In this document: positions 31,717 through 40,124 of the stretch, piece by piece
How the letters are laid out: each line of letters begins with the position of its first letter
How positions within the stretch are numbered: position 1 is the first letter of the stretch
Origin: WHSW01 sp963722175
Lineage (GTDB): Bacteria; Actinomycetota; Thermoleophilia; Solirubrobacterales; 70-9
Length of the DNA: 64,000 nt
Assembly (NCBI GenBank): GCA_963722175.1
Contig: CAVRKA010000001.1
Location: 1 to 64,000 of the forward strand
Reading direction: 5' to 3'
The notes under the pieces: generated by a model
What the model was told of the DNA's origin: nothing
Seen by the model: only the letters and a program-made list of their open reading frames with translations
Databases searched by the model: none
Position numbers and translations under genes: made by a program

Positions 31717-32186
31717 TGGCCCGGGCGCTGATCGTCGGCTGCGGCTGTCGCGGCCGGACGCTCGGAGGCGCGCTGCACCAGGCCGGCTGGCTCGTGCGCG
31801 GCACGAGCCGGACCGAGGCGGGCGCGGCGGCGATCGAGGCGGCCGGGATCGAGGCAGCGATCGCCGACCCGGATCGGATCGCGACCGTCCTTGACGCGAT
31901 CGAGGGCGTCTCGCTGATCTACTGGCTGCTGGGCACCGTCCCGACGCCCGAGCTTCACGGCCCGCGCCTCGAGCGGCTGCTGGAGGAGATCGTCGACACG
32001 CCGGTCCGCGCGCTGATCTACGAGCTCAACGCGGAGCTGGAGCCGGCGGCCGCGGCCGGGGCGTTCGAGGCGCTGCGCTCGGCCAATGAGCGCTGGCGGA
32101 TCCCGTTCGAGGTCGTCGCCGCCGAGTACGGCAGCGAGGAGTGGCTCGAGGGGATGGTCGCGGCCGCGCGCGAGCTGGTCGGATAG
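31716..32186 (+). CDS. NAD(P)-binding Rossmann-fold protein, short epimerase-like
   Basis: 156 residues from GTG 31716. The N-terminus VARALIVGCGCRGRTLGGALHQAGWLVRGTSRT is a Rossmann first beta-alpha-beta; later ISL-Y-W-L-LGTVPTP and RALIYELNAE follow. It is half the length of a full epimerase and lacks YxxxK, so it is probably a reduced or non-catalytic relative. An upstream in-frame ATG at 31626 lies inside the inverted-repeat segment. Confidence 0.65.
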   Translation: MARALIVGCGCRGRTLGGALHQAGWLVRGTSRTEAGAAAIEAAGIEAAIADPDRIATVLDAIEGVSLIYWLLGTVPTPELHGPRLERLLEEIVDTPVRALIYELNAELEPAAAAGAFEALRSANERWRIPFEVVAAEYGSEEWLEGMVAAARELVG

Positions 32187-32189
32187 GGC

Positions 32190-32684
32190 GTGGCGACGGT
32201 ACCGTCTCGCGCCGTGGAGTCCGGCGGCACCCTGGCACGTGGCAGGATCGCGATCGCGGTCGTCGTTGCTGTCGCGCTGGCGGCGATCGTCGCGGTCGTC
32301 GCCGGCGGTGGCGGTGGCGAGGAGCGCAGCGCTGCTGCGTTCCCATCCGAGTGCGTCGACAAGTGGAACTCCGACCCGGCGGCGATCAGCTTCGGGCGCC
32401 ACAACTTCAACGGCCACGGCTACGAGTCGGCGCTGGTGACCTACCTCACCCGGGCCGGTGACGAGCGCCCGTCGGCCGACGAGGGGTCCTGCGCGGTGAT
32501 CTTCCCGTCGCGTGTCCTCGACTTGGAGCCGGTAGCCGCGGGCGAGGTCGTGCTCGCGGGAGAATGGACGCCGATCAGCGTCCTCCCGCGGATTGAGCTC
32601 AACCGCGTCGCCGAGCTGCAGGCGATCGCCGCCGAGGACCCGAACACCCGGCTCGAGAGCACCGGCGACCTCTCGGCTCTCTGA
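32190..32684 (+). CDS. Exported/anchored hypothetical protein
   Basis: 164 residues from GTG, with a TM/signal segment at about 20-40 followed by a Gly run, then an extracytoplasmic domain with two Cys (FPSECVDKWNSD and GSCAVIFP) likely disulfide-linked. 3 bp after the previous stop, so probably co-transcribed. Family not recognised. Confidence 0.6.
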   Translation: MATVPSRAVESGGTLARGRIAIAVVVAVALAAIVAVVAGGGGGEERSAAAFPSECVDKWNSDPAAISFGRHNFNGHGYESALVTYLTRAGDERPSADEGSCAVIFPSRVLDLEPVAAGEVVLAGEWTPISVLPRIELNRVAELQAIAAEDPNTRLESTGDLSAL

Positions 32685-32726
32685 GGCGCGCCGTCCTCCT
32701 CCGAGTCGGATGGGTGGGCGGTGGGG

Positions 32727-33101
32727 CTACTGCAGCCCGGCGGGCTGCTCGTCGCTGCCGGTCCAGGGCGCCTGGTCCTCGACCTTGGCCGGCGGCTTGT
32801 CGAGATCGTCGGCGAGCGTCTTCAGCCCGAAGGCGCCGGCGATGACGACCACGACGACGATCACATAGGTGACGATCTGGCGGGTGAGGCTGGCGCTGTA
32901 GCGGCCGCCGATGACCTGGCGGCGCTTCTCGAGCCCCATCGCGTCGAGGTCCGACTGGTCGTGGCCGGCGAGCCGCTCCCCGGGCGGACGCTTGTCGAAC
33001 GTCGTGTTCGGGCCGATCGACGGAGCCGGGGTGCCGCTGATATCAACGGTCTCCGTGCCGCCCTGGGACTTCTCGGATTCCTTGGATTCGCCCTCACCCA
33101 T
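32727..33101 (-). CDS. Single-TM hypothetical protein
   Basis: 124 residues (or 129 from ATG 33116). Acidic Ser/Gly-rich N-terminus, charged mid-part with ALDAMGLEKRRQVIGGRYSASLTRQ, a TM helix (about 76-93) and a polar tail. The EKRRxVxGxxYSPSxxRQ-type segment before one TM resembles small actinobacterial membrane proteins I cannot name. Confidence 0.6.
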   Translation of the reverse strand: MGEGESKESEKSQGGTETVDISGTPAPSIGPNTTFDKRPPGERLAGHDQSDLDAMGLEKRRQVIGGRYSASLTRQIVTYVIVVVVVIAGAFGLKTLADDLDKPPAKVEDQAPWTGSDEQPAGLQ

Positions 33102-33122
33102 CCCGTCCGGGACCATAGCCAG

Positions 33123-33947
33123 ATGAGCCTGCGCGCGCGCCGATTGGGGATCGCGGCTGTGCTGGCGTCGTTGGCCGTCGGCCAGGCGACCGCGGATGCT
33201 GCGCGGCCGCACTACCAGTGGGCGAAGCGGGTGAAGGCGGCGAAGCGGTTCGCCGACCAGCGTGCCGGCAGGATCTCGTTCGCGGTCGTCGACGAGTCGG
33301 GCGAGATGCACGCGTCCCACCCCGACCGCGTCCACAGCTCTGCCAGCGTGGTCAAGGTCCTGTTCATGGTCGCCCTCCTGCGGGAGCAGGGCGTTCGTCA
33401 CGACGACCTGACCGAGTCGGAGCAGGCGCTGCTCCAACCGATGATCCAGCGCTCCGACAATCAGGCCGCGACCGCGGTCTTCAACCGCGTCGGCGAGGCG
33501 GCGTTGTACCGGCTTGCGGACGAGATCGGCCTCGACCACTTCACGACCCAGCCGACCTGGGGCGCGACGACGATCACGGCGGGCTCGCAGGCGCGCTTTT
33601 TCAGCCGCATCCAGCGCTACGTCCCGAAGCGCCACCGCGCCTACGCGATGGGACTGCTCTCCCAGATCGTGGCCTCGCAGCGGTGGGGAATCCCACCGGT
33701 CGCGCCCGAGCACTGGAAGCTCTACTTCAAGGGCGGCTGGGCGGGAGCACCGAGCTGGCACGTCAACCAGGTGATGCTGCTGCGCCGGCCGCCGCGCAGC
33801 TTCTCGGTCACGATTCTGACCCGCGAGCAGCCGTCGATGGCCTACGGGGCGCAGTCGATCGAGGGTGTGGCCGGGCGCCTGCTGAACGGCTACAACGCGG
33901 TCAGTCGCCGATCCGCTGCAGCAGCTCTCCCAAGATCCTGGCTGTAG
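33123..33947 (+). CDS. Secreted class-A beta-lactamase-like serine hydrolase
   Basis: 274 residues with a signal peptide (1-27). Active-site order is that of penicillin-interacting serine enzymes: S-A-S-V-V-K (SxxK, about 75-80), S-D-N (about 117-119) and K-G-G (about 205-207). It lacks an obvious Glu166-type ExxLN, so true lactamase activity is uncertain; a peptidoglycan-related or esterase role is possible. Its 3' end overlaps the convergent NUDIX gene by 47 bp. Confidence 0.8.
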   Translation: MSLRARRLGIAAVLASLAVGQATADAARPHYQWAKRVKAAKRFADQRAGRISFAVVDESGEMHASHPDRVHSSASVVKVLFMVALLREQGVRHDDLTESEQALLQPMIQRSDNQAATAVFNRVGEAALYRLADEIGLDHFTTQPTWGATTITAGSQARFFSRIQRYVPKRHRAYAMGLLSQIVASQRWGIPPVAPEHWKLYFKGGWAGAPSWHVNQVMLLRRPPRSFSVTILTREQPSMAYGAQSIEGVAGRLLNGYNAVSRRSAAAALPRSWL

Positions 33948-34470
33948 CGCCCCAGATCAGCTGGTCGCCGACCAGGTAGGTCGGGGTGCGGATCGGCACC
34001 CCGCGGCGGACGAGGCGACGCATCGCGAAGCTCTCGCGCAGCTGGTCGACGGTGAACGCGAGCACGGTCTCGACCTCGGTCGGGTTGGGCTCGAAGCTGT
34101 CGAGCTCGTCGCCGATCAGGCCGACGAACGGATGCACCTTGTAGCTCGTGACGAAGGTGCCGATCGGCGGCAGCGCGCCGGCCACCTCGACCCGGTCGGG
34201 GGCGAGGCCGATCTCCTCCTCGGCCTCGCGCAGCGCCGTCCGGAGCAGCGATTCGTCCGGGTGGTCGCGGCGACCACCGGGAAACGAGATCTCGCCGGCG
34301 TGGCGGCGCAGATCCTGGCGGCGCTCGGTGAACACCAGGCCCGGCGCGTCCGGCCAGCCGTAGATCGGGACCAGCACCGCGGCTTCGGTGCGCCCGTGCG
34401 CGTCCATGGCCTCGGCTTCCTCGGGCCGGAGCAGCTTCGCGCGCAGGGCCTCCAGGTCGGGTGTCGTCAG
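33901..34470 (-). CDS. NUDIX hydrolase (CoA pyrophosphatase-like)
   Basis: About 189 residues. Nudix box G-G-R-x5-E-S-x4-A-L-R-E-A-E-E-E-I-G at about 65-87, preceded by LRRHAGEISFPGG, which is typical of the YeaB/NUDT7 CoA-diphosphatase subgroup. Family-like sequence begins before the first ATG (34407). The best fit is a CTG at 34470 that overlaps the upstream TGA as CTGA, so it may use a rare start by translational coupling. Confidence 0.85.
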   Translation of the reverse strand: MTTPDLEALRAKLLRPEEAEAMDAHGRTEAAVLVPIYGWPDAPGLVFTERRQDLRRHAGEISFPGGRRDHPDESLLRTALREAEEEIGLAPDRVEVAGALPPIGTFVTSYKVHPFVGLIGDELDSFEPNPTEVETVLAFTVDQLRESFAMRRLVRRGVPIRTPTYLVGDQLIWGATARILGELLQRIGD

Positions 34471-35276
34471 ATGATCACCTGCACGGTGCCGCCGTCGACC
34501 GACCAGGCGGCGCCGGCGACGTAGGACGCTCGCTCGGAGGCGAGGAAGGCGATTGCGGCCGCGATCTCGTCGCTGTCGGCGAGGCGGCCGATCGGGCGCT
34601 TGCGGCCCGCGGTCCGCAGCGCCTCCTCGCGGGTCTCGATCCCGCCGTGATCCTTCGACTGATCCAGGAGGCCGCCTTCGCTCATCCACAGCTCCGACTT
34701 CGTCGGGCCAGGGCAGATCGCGTTGACCAGCACACCCTGCGCCGCGTAGCGATCGGCGAACAGGCGCGAGAGGGAGAGCTCCGCCGCCTTCGCGACCGAG
34801 TACTCGGGCATCTGGGCCGACGGACGCTTGCCGGCGGTCGAGGAGACGTTGACGATCCGGCCCCACTCGCGCTCGGCCATCCCGGGGACCGCGGCGCGCA
34901 TCGCCCGCAGCGGCGCCATCACGTTCAGCTCCCAGGCGTCGTACCAATCGGCCTCGGGGACGTCCTCGAGGTTGCGCCAGCGGGCGGTGCCGGCGTTGTT
35001 GACGAGCACGTCGAGCTTGCCGAAGCGCTCGCCGCACTCGCTCACGATCCGCTCGCCGGCGTCGGGGGCGGTGATGTCGAGGGCGAGCGCCCCGGCCTCG
35101 GCGCCTCCGATCGCGTACTCGCGGCACTCCTCTGCGGCCTCGGCGAGCCCGTCGGCGCCGCGGGCGACGAGCAGCACGGAGGCGCCCTCGGCGACCAGGT
35201 GGCGTGCGGTCGCGCGCCCGATCCCGCGGCTCGCGCCGGTGACCGCGCAGGCCCTGCCGGCGAGGCCGAGGTCCAT
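34467..35276 (-). CDS. Short-chain dehydrogenase/reductase
   Basis: 269 residues. TGASRGIGRATA cofactor motif at about 13, NNAG at about 92, catalytic Ser in VNVSST and YSVAK (Tyr and Lys, about 155-159), then a C-terminal YVAGAAWSVDGGTVQ. Classical SDR, probably 3-ketoacyl reductase-like; substrate unknown. One-base overlap (TGATG) with the OsmC-like gene. Confidence 0.9.
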   Translation of the reverse strand: MDLGLAGRACAVTGASRGIGRATARHLVAEGASVLLVARGADGLAEAAEECREYAIGGAEAGALALDITAPDAGERIVSECGERFGKLDVLVNNAGTARWRNLEDVPEADWYDAWELNVMAPLRAMRAAVPGMAEREWGRIVNVSSTAGKRPSAQMPEYSVAKAAELSLSRLFADRYAAQGVLVNAICPGPTKSELWMSEGGLLDQSKDHGGIETREEALRTAGRKRPIGRLADSDEIAAAIAFLASERASYVAGAAWSVDGGTVQVII

Positions 35277-35683
35277 CAGCCGATCTCGATCCGGTCGTGG
35301 ATGACGACCTCGCTCTCGCCCGAGAGCGCCCGGTGCACGGGGCATTTGCCGGCGATCACCAGCAGCCGATCGCGCTGCTCGTCGTCGAGCGCCTCCGGAA
35401 CCTTCAGGATGACCGTGATCTCCTCGAACGCCGAGCCCTGGCCCTGATCGATCTCGACCTCGCACTCGACCGCGCCGAGCTCCCAGCCCTTCATCGCGGC
35501 GTACATCTCGCAGGTGACGGCGGTGCAGGCCGCCAACCCGGCGGCGGCGGCGCGGGTGGGGGAGGGGCCGAGGTCGGCGCCGCCGCGATCGACCGGCTCG
35601 TCGATCACAAGCGTGTGGCCGCTGTCGATCTCGACGTCGTGGGTGAAGCCCTCGCGCCGCCGCGCGACGACGCGGATGCTCAT
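35276..35683 (-). CDS. OsmC-family protein
   Basis: 135 residues. Two conserved cysteines in the right context: AACTAVTCEMYAAMKGW (first, resolving or peroxidatic) and IAGKCPVHRAL (second). OsmC/Ohr-fold proteins reduce organic hydroperoxides by thiols; this one has the YhfA-like C-P-V-H-R. ATGA overlap with the adenosyltransferase gene. Confidence 0.85.
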   Translation of the reverse strand: MSIRVVARRREGFTHDVEIDSGHTLVIDEPVDRGGADLGPSPTRAAAAGLAACTAVTCEMYAAMKGWELGAVECEVEIDQGQGSAFEEITVILKVPEALDDEQRDRLLVIAGKCPVHRALSGESEVVIHDRIEIG

Positions 35684-36258
35684 GCCTTCGGCTGCTCGCG
35701 CTCGCGCCCGGCGAACAGCTCGGGGTCGTCGACGTCGCTCGCCCTCGCCATCGCGTAGGCGGCGTCGGAGGCCCGGTTGAGGAACCGCAGCAGATCGCTG
35801 GAGACGACGCCCTCCCCGCCGTCGAGGGCGACGGCGCGCCGCTCGGCGCGGCGCAGGATCGCGCGCGCGAGGTCGAGCGCGGCCGAGAGCCGGGAGCCGC
35901 CCGGGATCACGAACTTCGGCGGGAGCTCGACCCGCTCCATGTAGCGGTCGATCAGCCGCTCGAGCTCGGCCGTGACCTCCGGCGTCACGCGACTGACCCC
36001 GTCGACGAGGCGTTCGCCCGCCTCCGGCGCGGTCGCGAGCTCGGCGCCGGCGATGAACAGGTCGTCCTGGAGGCGGAGGATGTCGGCCGCGAGCTCGGCC
36101 TCGTCGGCGCCGCAAAGGGAGCGCGCGACGCCGAGCGCCGAGGCGGCCTCGTCGAGGGCGCCGTAGGCCTCGGTGCGGGGGTCGGACTTCTGGACCCGGC
36201 CGCCGTACCAGAGCGAGGTGCTGCCGTCGTCGCCCTTCTTCGTGTAGATGCGGGTCAT
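35680..36258 (-). CDS. Cob(I)alamin adenosyltransferase, PduO type
   Basis: 192 residues. ATP-binding N-terminus RIYTKKGDDGSTSLWYGGRVQKSD and the signature VIPGGSRLSAALDLARAILRRAERRAV with its Arg/Asp, then FLNRASDAAYAMAR. It makes adenosylcobalamin from cob(I)alamin and ATP, for B12-dependent mutases. Leaderless start with TAGGGT 6 nt upstream. Confidence 0.93.
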   Translation of the reverse strand: MTRIYTKKGDDGSTSLWYGGRVQKSDPRTEAYGALDEAASALGVARSLCGADEAELAADILRLQDDLFIAGAELATAPEAGERLVDGVSRVTPEVTAELERLIDRYMERVELPPKFVIPGGSRLSAALDLARAILRRAERRAVALDGGEGVVSSDLLRFLNRASDAAYAMARASDVDDPELFAGREREQPKA

Positions 36259-36264
36259 GACTCG

Positions 36265-36270
36265 ACCCTA
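36265..36270 (-). promoter_or_regulatory. -10 box TAGGGT, leaderless start at 36258
   Basis: On the minus strand: TAGGGT, 6 nt, ATG of the adenosyltransferase gene. It begins the 36258-to-33901 operon. Confidence 0.5.
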
Positions 36271-36282
36271 GTACGCGTCGCG

Positions 36283-37536
36283 CTACGAGAGCGGGTTGAA
36301 GACGATCCCGGTCAGCAGCTTCGGGAAGAAGTAGGTGGACTTCGGGGGCATTGTCTCGCCCGCGGCGGCGACCTCGCGCACCTGGTGCACCGGGGTCGGG
36401 CGCATCAGGAAGGCGGCGTGAGTGCCCTGGTCGAGCGAGGCAATCGCCTTCTCGGCCGACGCCGTGTAGGCGATCCCGCGCTTCGCCTCGACGTCGGCCT
36501 CGCTCATCCCGAGCGCGCCGCGCAGCAGCAGGGACTCGAGGATCGCGGCGTCCAGCTCGCGGTAGGCGGATGACACACCGGGCATCGCCGCCTCCAGCAC
36601 CGACGGATCCTTGAGCTTCAGGCGGTAGCCCTGGCGGTGGTGGGCGTCGATGTACCCGAAGACTCCGGTCCCCTCCTCGCCGGCCGGGTCGAGCTCGTCG
36701 AGCGGCACCTCGCCGACCTCGAAGTTGGCGCGGATCGCGTCGCGCAGAGCCTCCTGGGGCCCCGGCTCGCCGAGATTCGAGAGCAGGCGGTGGTAGCCGA
36801 ACACGGTCAGGCCCGGGTCTTCGAGCGAGACCAGCGCCATCAGCGTGTACCGGTGCGGTCCGTCGTCGCCGATCTCGTCGGCGTAGGTGCGCGCGGTCTC
36901 GTAGCGGTGATGGCCGTCGGCGATCAACAGCTCGGAATCGGCGAGCTCGGCGGCGACGGCGCGGTGGACGTCGGGCTCATCGATCCGCCAGACGCGGTGC
37001 ACGGTGCCCTCGTCGTCGGCGACCTCCGCCCACGGCGCGCCGCGGGTGTACCCCTCGAGGTGGCGCCAGGCGTCCCCCTCGTGTAGCGAGAAGATCGGCG
37101 AGAGGTTGTGGCGGGTCGCGCGGGTGAGCCGCAGCCGGTCCTCCTTCGGCCCCGGCTGGGTGCGCTCGTGGGGACGGATCAGGCCCGGCCCGTACGGCGT
37201 CACCCGCACCCGGCAGAGCAGGCCGCGGCGCACTCGCCGCGACCCGTCGGGCGCCGAGTACTCCTGGGTCAGGGCCCAGAGCGCGGGCTCGCGATCGGCG
37301 GTGAGGATGCCCTGCAGCGTCCACTCCTCGAGCGTCTCGTCGGCGTGCTCGTACGGGTCGCCGTCCTCCGGCACGACCGGCAGATCGACCTCGACGACGT
37401 TGAACGGCGATCGTGCGAGCAGCTCGGCGCGGCGCTCCGCGTCGATGACGTCGTACGGAGGCGCGACGACGTCGGCGAGCGACGGGATCGCGGCGAGGTT
37501 GTAGTGCAGCGCGTTGAGCGGGCGGACCTCGGCCAT
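36283..37536 (-). CDS. DUF1015-family protein
   Basis: 417 residues. Family landmarks: VVAPPYDVI near residue 23, RRGLLCRVRV, LIRPHERTQPGPKEDRLRLTRATRHNLSPIFSL (about 125-157), ADGHHRYETARTYADE (about 215-230) and the C-terminal MPPKSTYFFPKLLTGIVFNPL. Widely conserved; often found near serine/phosphoserine metabolism genes; biochemical role not established. Confidence 0.88.
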   Translation of the reverse strand: MAEVRPLNALHYNLAAIPSLADVVAPPYDVIDAERRAELLARSPFNVVEVDLPVVPEDGDPYEHADETLEEWTLQGILTADREPALWALTQEYSAPDGSRRVRRGLLCRVRVTPYGPGLIRPHERTQPGPKEDRLRLTRATRHNLSPIFSLHEGDAWRHLEGYTRGAPWAEVADDEGTVHRVWRIDEPDVHRAVAAELADSELLIADGHHRYETARTYADEIGDDGPHRYTLMALVSLEDPGLTVFGYHRLLSNLGEPGPQEALRDAIRANFEVGEVPLDELDPAGEEGTGVFGYIDAHHRQGYRLKLKDPSVLEAAMPGVSSAYRELDAAILESLLLRGALGMSEADVEAKRGIAYTASAEKAIASLDQGTHAAFLMRPTPVHQVREVAAAGETMPPKSTYFFPKLLTGIVFNPLS

Positions 37537-37660
37537 CGGGCGCGCAACCCTAGCGGGCCGCCTGCGCGGGTGAACGAGGCGTGCGGTTTGCCGCAATTTT
37601 GCGGGTTTCCACGGATCGGGTGTGGCAACAACTGCGGATGGCGGCGCGGCGAAGGCCGGA

Positions 37661-37666
37661 TAGATT
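37661..37666 (+). promoter_or_regulatory. -10 box TAGATT, leaderless start at 37674
   Basis: TAGATT, 7 nt, ATG 37674. It supports the 78-residue start over upstream in-frame ATGs. Confidence 0.5.
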
Positions 37667-37673
37667 GGGCGCA

Positions 37674-37910
37674 ATGGGGGAAGCCATGGAGATCGCCACC
37701 GAGCTCAGGGATGAGGTTCTGCAGACGATCCTCGCCGTTCGACTGAGCCTTGCCTACTCCGCCAGCCACGATGACTGGGCGGGAATGCAGGCGAAGTCGG
37801 CCGAGGCGCAGAAGCACCTCGCCGCCGAGGCGCGCCGGCTGCGCGAGCTGATCGACCGCCTCGGCAAGCTCGCCGAGCATCGCAAAGCCGCCGAGGACGT
37901 CGCGGCCTGA
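37674..37910 (+). CDS. Small helical protein resembling a histidine-kinase dimerisation segment
   Basis: 78 residues, all helical. MEIATELRDEVLQTILAVRLSLAYSA resembles the HisKA_3 helix (E-L-H-D-x-V-x-Q-x-L-x-A-V-R-L), but the phospho-accepting His is Arg, and there is no ATPase domain. It could be a dimerisation decoy or simply a helical hairpin. Confidence 0.5.
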   Translation: MGEAMEIATELRDEVLQTILAVRLSLAYSASHDDWAGMQAKSAEAQKHLAAEARRLRELIDRLGKLAEHRKAAEDVAA

Positions 37911-38252
37911 CTAGATCCCGCCCTGGGCGCCGAACCAGGCGCCCAGCGCTTCGACGCCCTGACGCTGCACCTCGCCGCCGCCGGGCCCGCCGAGCGGACC
38001 GGTGCCGCGCATCATCGTCAGCTTCAGCTTCTCGCCGTCGGTCGTCTTCAGCTTCAGGGTGACCCCGGCGCGGTCCATGACCGCCGAGCCGAGGTCGGGC
38101 CAGCCGCCGCCGGCACCCTCTGCGGCGGCGGCGGCGATCCGCTCGGGCGGCAGCGACAGCGGCGCCCCGTCTCGCTCCCATTTGCGATTCACGCCCTGGA
38201 TCAGGAGGCGGGATCCGGTGACGCCGATCGCGACCATCCGGCCCTTGAACAT
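37911..38252 (-). CDS. Hypothetical protein, start uncertain
   Basis: At least 113 residues from ATG 38252. Plausible coding sequence continues upstream in frame to about 38348 (TSELADKLRAAIGPAL..) without ATG, GTG or TTG, so a rare start such as ACG, or a start lost by error, is possible. The content is beta-rich (GRMVAIGVTGSRLLIQGVNRKWERDG, then DRAGVTLKLKTTDGEKLKLTMM), like a PH-like domain that reports on small-protein binding. Follows the lipoprotein gene on the same strand. Confidence 0.5.
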   Translation of the reverse strand: MFKGRMVAIGVTGSRLLIQGVNRKWERDGAPLSLPPERIAAAAAEGAGGGWPDLGSAVMDRAGVTLKLKTTDGEKLKLTMMRGTGPLGGPGGGEVQRQGVEALGAWFGAQGGI

Positions 38253-38355
38253 GCTGTGCTGGGTGGCGACGCAGAGGCCGCGAAGCCCCTCGTCATCCCC
38301 CAGCGCGGGCCCGATCGCCGCCCGCAGCTTGTCGGCGAGCTCGCTCGTCCCCGCC

Positions 38356-38682
38356 TCAGCAGTTGTCGGCGACGATCTCGGCGAGCGGCGTGTCGGGCTC
38401 GGCGCTCGCGGCGTCGATCGCGACCGAGACCTGGAAGTCGCCGCCCGGGGCGGTGTCCACGCCGTCGCAGTCGGGGTTGTCCTCGACGGCCTGCTTGACC
38501 GCCTCGATCTCATCCGGAATCGACGCCTCGATGAACTCGCTCGCGGTCATCGCCGCGGTCGACGGTCCCTGGGCTCCAGTCGCCCCCGTGGCGCCGGCGG
38601 TCGTCGTGCTCTCGTCGTCGCCGCCGCAGGCGGCGAATCCGAGCGTGAGCAGCACCGCGGCGAGCGGGATCAGGCGTCGCAT
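38356..38682 (-). CDS. Small lipoprotein
   Basis: 108 residues with signal and lipobox GFAAC (Cys near residue 19), then GGDDEST, typical of actinobacterial lipoproteins. A low-complexity Ala/Thr/Gly linker is followed by a short domain with two Cys (DNPDCDGVD and VADNC, probably a disulfide). Function unknown. Confidence 0.7.
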   Translation of the reverse strand: MRRLIPLAAVLLTLGFAACGGDDESTTTAGATGATGAQGPSTAAMTASEFIEASIPDEIEAVKQAVEDNPDCDGVDTAPGGDFQVSVAIDAASAEPDTPLAEIVADNC

Positions 38683-38715
38683 GGCGCGCGAGTCTATTCG
38701 CCATCACGCCCGAGA

Positions 38716-38789
38716 TCGGGGCGCCCGGATTTGAACCGGGGACCTCGGCCACCCAAAGGCCGCGCGCTACCAGGCTGCGCCACGCCCCG
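38716..38789 (-). tRNA. tRNA-Pro(TGG)
   Basis: 74 nt, folded by eye. Acceptor CGGGGCG/CGCCCCG with discriminator A, anticodon stem CGGCC/GGCCG with loop TTTGGGT (anticodon TGG), T-arm CCCGGTTCAAATCCGGG. CCA is not encoded. Confidence 0.95.
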
Positions 38790-38870
38790 CGGCTCCCGAG
38801 TCTAGATGGCGGTTCGGGCCGCGTTCACCAGGGCACTACGGTTCAAGAGCAACGACGAAGGAGAACGAGA

Positions 38871-39236
38871 ATGGATCTGAAGAACCTAACCGACAAGGCG
38901 AAGGAGCTGATCGACAAGCGGGGCGGGACGGACAGCCTGAAGGAGGACGCGGGGGAGCTCAAGGACATCGCCTCGAGCAAGGGGAGCTTCGTCGACAAGG
39001 CAAAGGACGCGGTCGAGGCGATCAAGGATCCAGGGGACGACTCGGTCGCGTCACCCGCACCTCCGCCCACGGACGCGCCCGCGGCCGAAGCCACGCCGGC
39101 GGAGCCCGAGCGCACCGGCAGGGTCAGGCGCGATGAGGGCTCCAAGCAGGGCCGCGGCGGACACGGGCGCGGTGGCCGGGGTAGAGGCCGGCGTGGCGGC
39201 GGCCGCGGCGGCAGGGACGGCGACCCCGCGGTCTAA
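38871..39236 (+). CDS. MT0933-like antitoxin-type protein with Gly/Arg-rich tail
   Basis: 121 residues. Residues 1-55 (NLTDKAKELIDKRGG.. FVDKAKDAVEAIKD) resemble the MT0933/Rv0909 antitoxin family of short Lys/Asp-rich helical repeats. Residues 60-85 are Pro/Ala-rich and 90-121 are RGG-type Gly/Arg repeats likely to bind nucleic acid. No toxin partner is adjacent. SD-like GAAGGAG lies before the ATG. It sits between tRNA-Pro and tRNA-Arg. Confidence 0.6.
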   Translation: MDLKNLTDKAKELIDKRGGTDSLKEDAGELKDIASSKGSFVDKAKDAVEAIKDPGDDSVASPAPPPTDAPAAEATPAEPERTGRVRRDEGSKQGRGGHGRGGRGRGRRGGGRGGRDGDPAV

Positions 39237-39246
39237 TCTGACCGCA

Positions 39247-39321
39247 GCCCCTGTAGCTCAGCCCGGATAGAGCAGCGGATTTCTACTCCGCAGGTCGCAG
39301 GTTCGAATCCTGCCGGGGGCG
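39247..39321 (+). tRNA. tRNA-Arg(TCT)
   Basis: 75 nt. Acceptor GCCCCTG pairs with CGGGGGC (one G-T), anticodon stem GCGGA/TCCGC with loop TTTCTAC (anticodon TCT), T-arm GCAGGTTCGAATCCTGC, discriminator G. Confidence 0.95.
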
Positions 39322-39327
39322 CTGGGC

Positions 39328-40023
39328 TCAGCCGTTGCCCTGGAAGGCGGTGCCGCTCACCGTGCAGCCCCCGACCGAGGTGCCGATCCCGTCGACCATG
39401 TACTGCACGGTGACGTCGGAGCCGGCGGGAGTGCGGTAGTTGATCAGGCCCGAGCCCTCGTCGGCCTCGTACAGCGTCTTCTCGTCTGCGGCCCCGGAAT
39501 CGAAGTCGTTGTCGTCGTTCTCCGTCACGACCTCGTCGGTGCCGCCATCGGGCATCTCGCGGGAACGGAAGATCGCATCGTCCACGGTCGTCGCGGCCAC
39601 CAGCGTCGGCTTGAAGAGGTCGGTGTTCACGCACTCGAGCCTCAGGATCAGGCCGCCCATGTTCAGGACCTCGATCGGCGCGGGGGTGGTAGCGGTCGTC
39701 TGCTCGTCGATCACGGCGGCGTTGACCCCGTCGACCTGGGCTGCGTTCACCCCGACGAGGCTCGACTCGAGGACGTCGACGCCCTCGACCTTGTTGTCGC
39801 CGATGTCCCCGCTGCGAACCTGGCCGTCGAGGATCTTGGTCGTGCCGACCGAGTCTGGACCGAGATCGGCGGTCTTGACCTCGCCGTTGATGATGTCCCC
39901 GGAGCTGATCGTGTTCGTCCCGCCCGGGTGGGTGGCGTAGGCGGTGCCGCCGATGGCGAAGAGGCCGATCGCGACGTAGCCGACGACGTTGTGACGAATA
40001 TGTGTGGACAACCGGGTTGACAT
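39328..40023 (-). CDS. Secreted repeat protein distantly related to the HLTYANV family
   Basis: 231 residues. N-terminus MSTRLSTHIRHNVVGYVAIGLFAIGGTAYA, then a run of short repeats (SGDIINGEVKTADLGPDSVGTTKILDGQVRSGDIGDNKV) like the IGTxDIxxKAV repeats of 4546, 5487 and 51001, then an acidic beta-rich domain with two Cys. This copy is in core-like DNA next to tRNA-Arg, so it may be the resident relative of the mobile ones. Confidence 0.7.
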   Translation of the reverse strand: MSTRLSTHIRHNVVGYVAIGLFAIGGTAYATHPGGTNTISSGDIINGEVKTADLGPDSVGTTKILDGQVRSGDIGDNKVEGVDVLESSLVGVNAAQVDGVNAAVIDEQTTATTPAPIEVLNMGGLILRLECVNTDLFKPTLVAATTVDDAIFRSREMPDGGTDEVVTENDDNDFDSGAADEKTLYEADEGSGLINYRTPAGSDVTVQYMVDGIGTSVGGCTVSGTAFQGNG

Positions 40024-40124
40024 CCTTGGCTCCCGTCGATCGCGGCTGGCAGGGCTGTGGGGCGACCCTAACCGGTTGCCGCTGCGGTGTCCAGAGGCGC
40101 GCTCGAGGGGCATGAACGAGAAGA

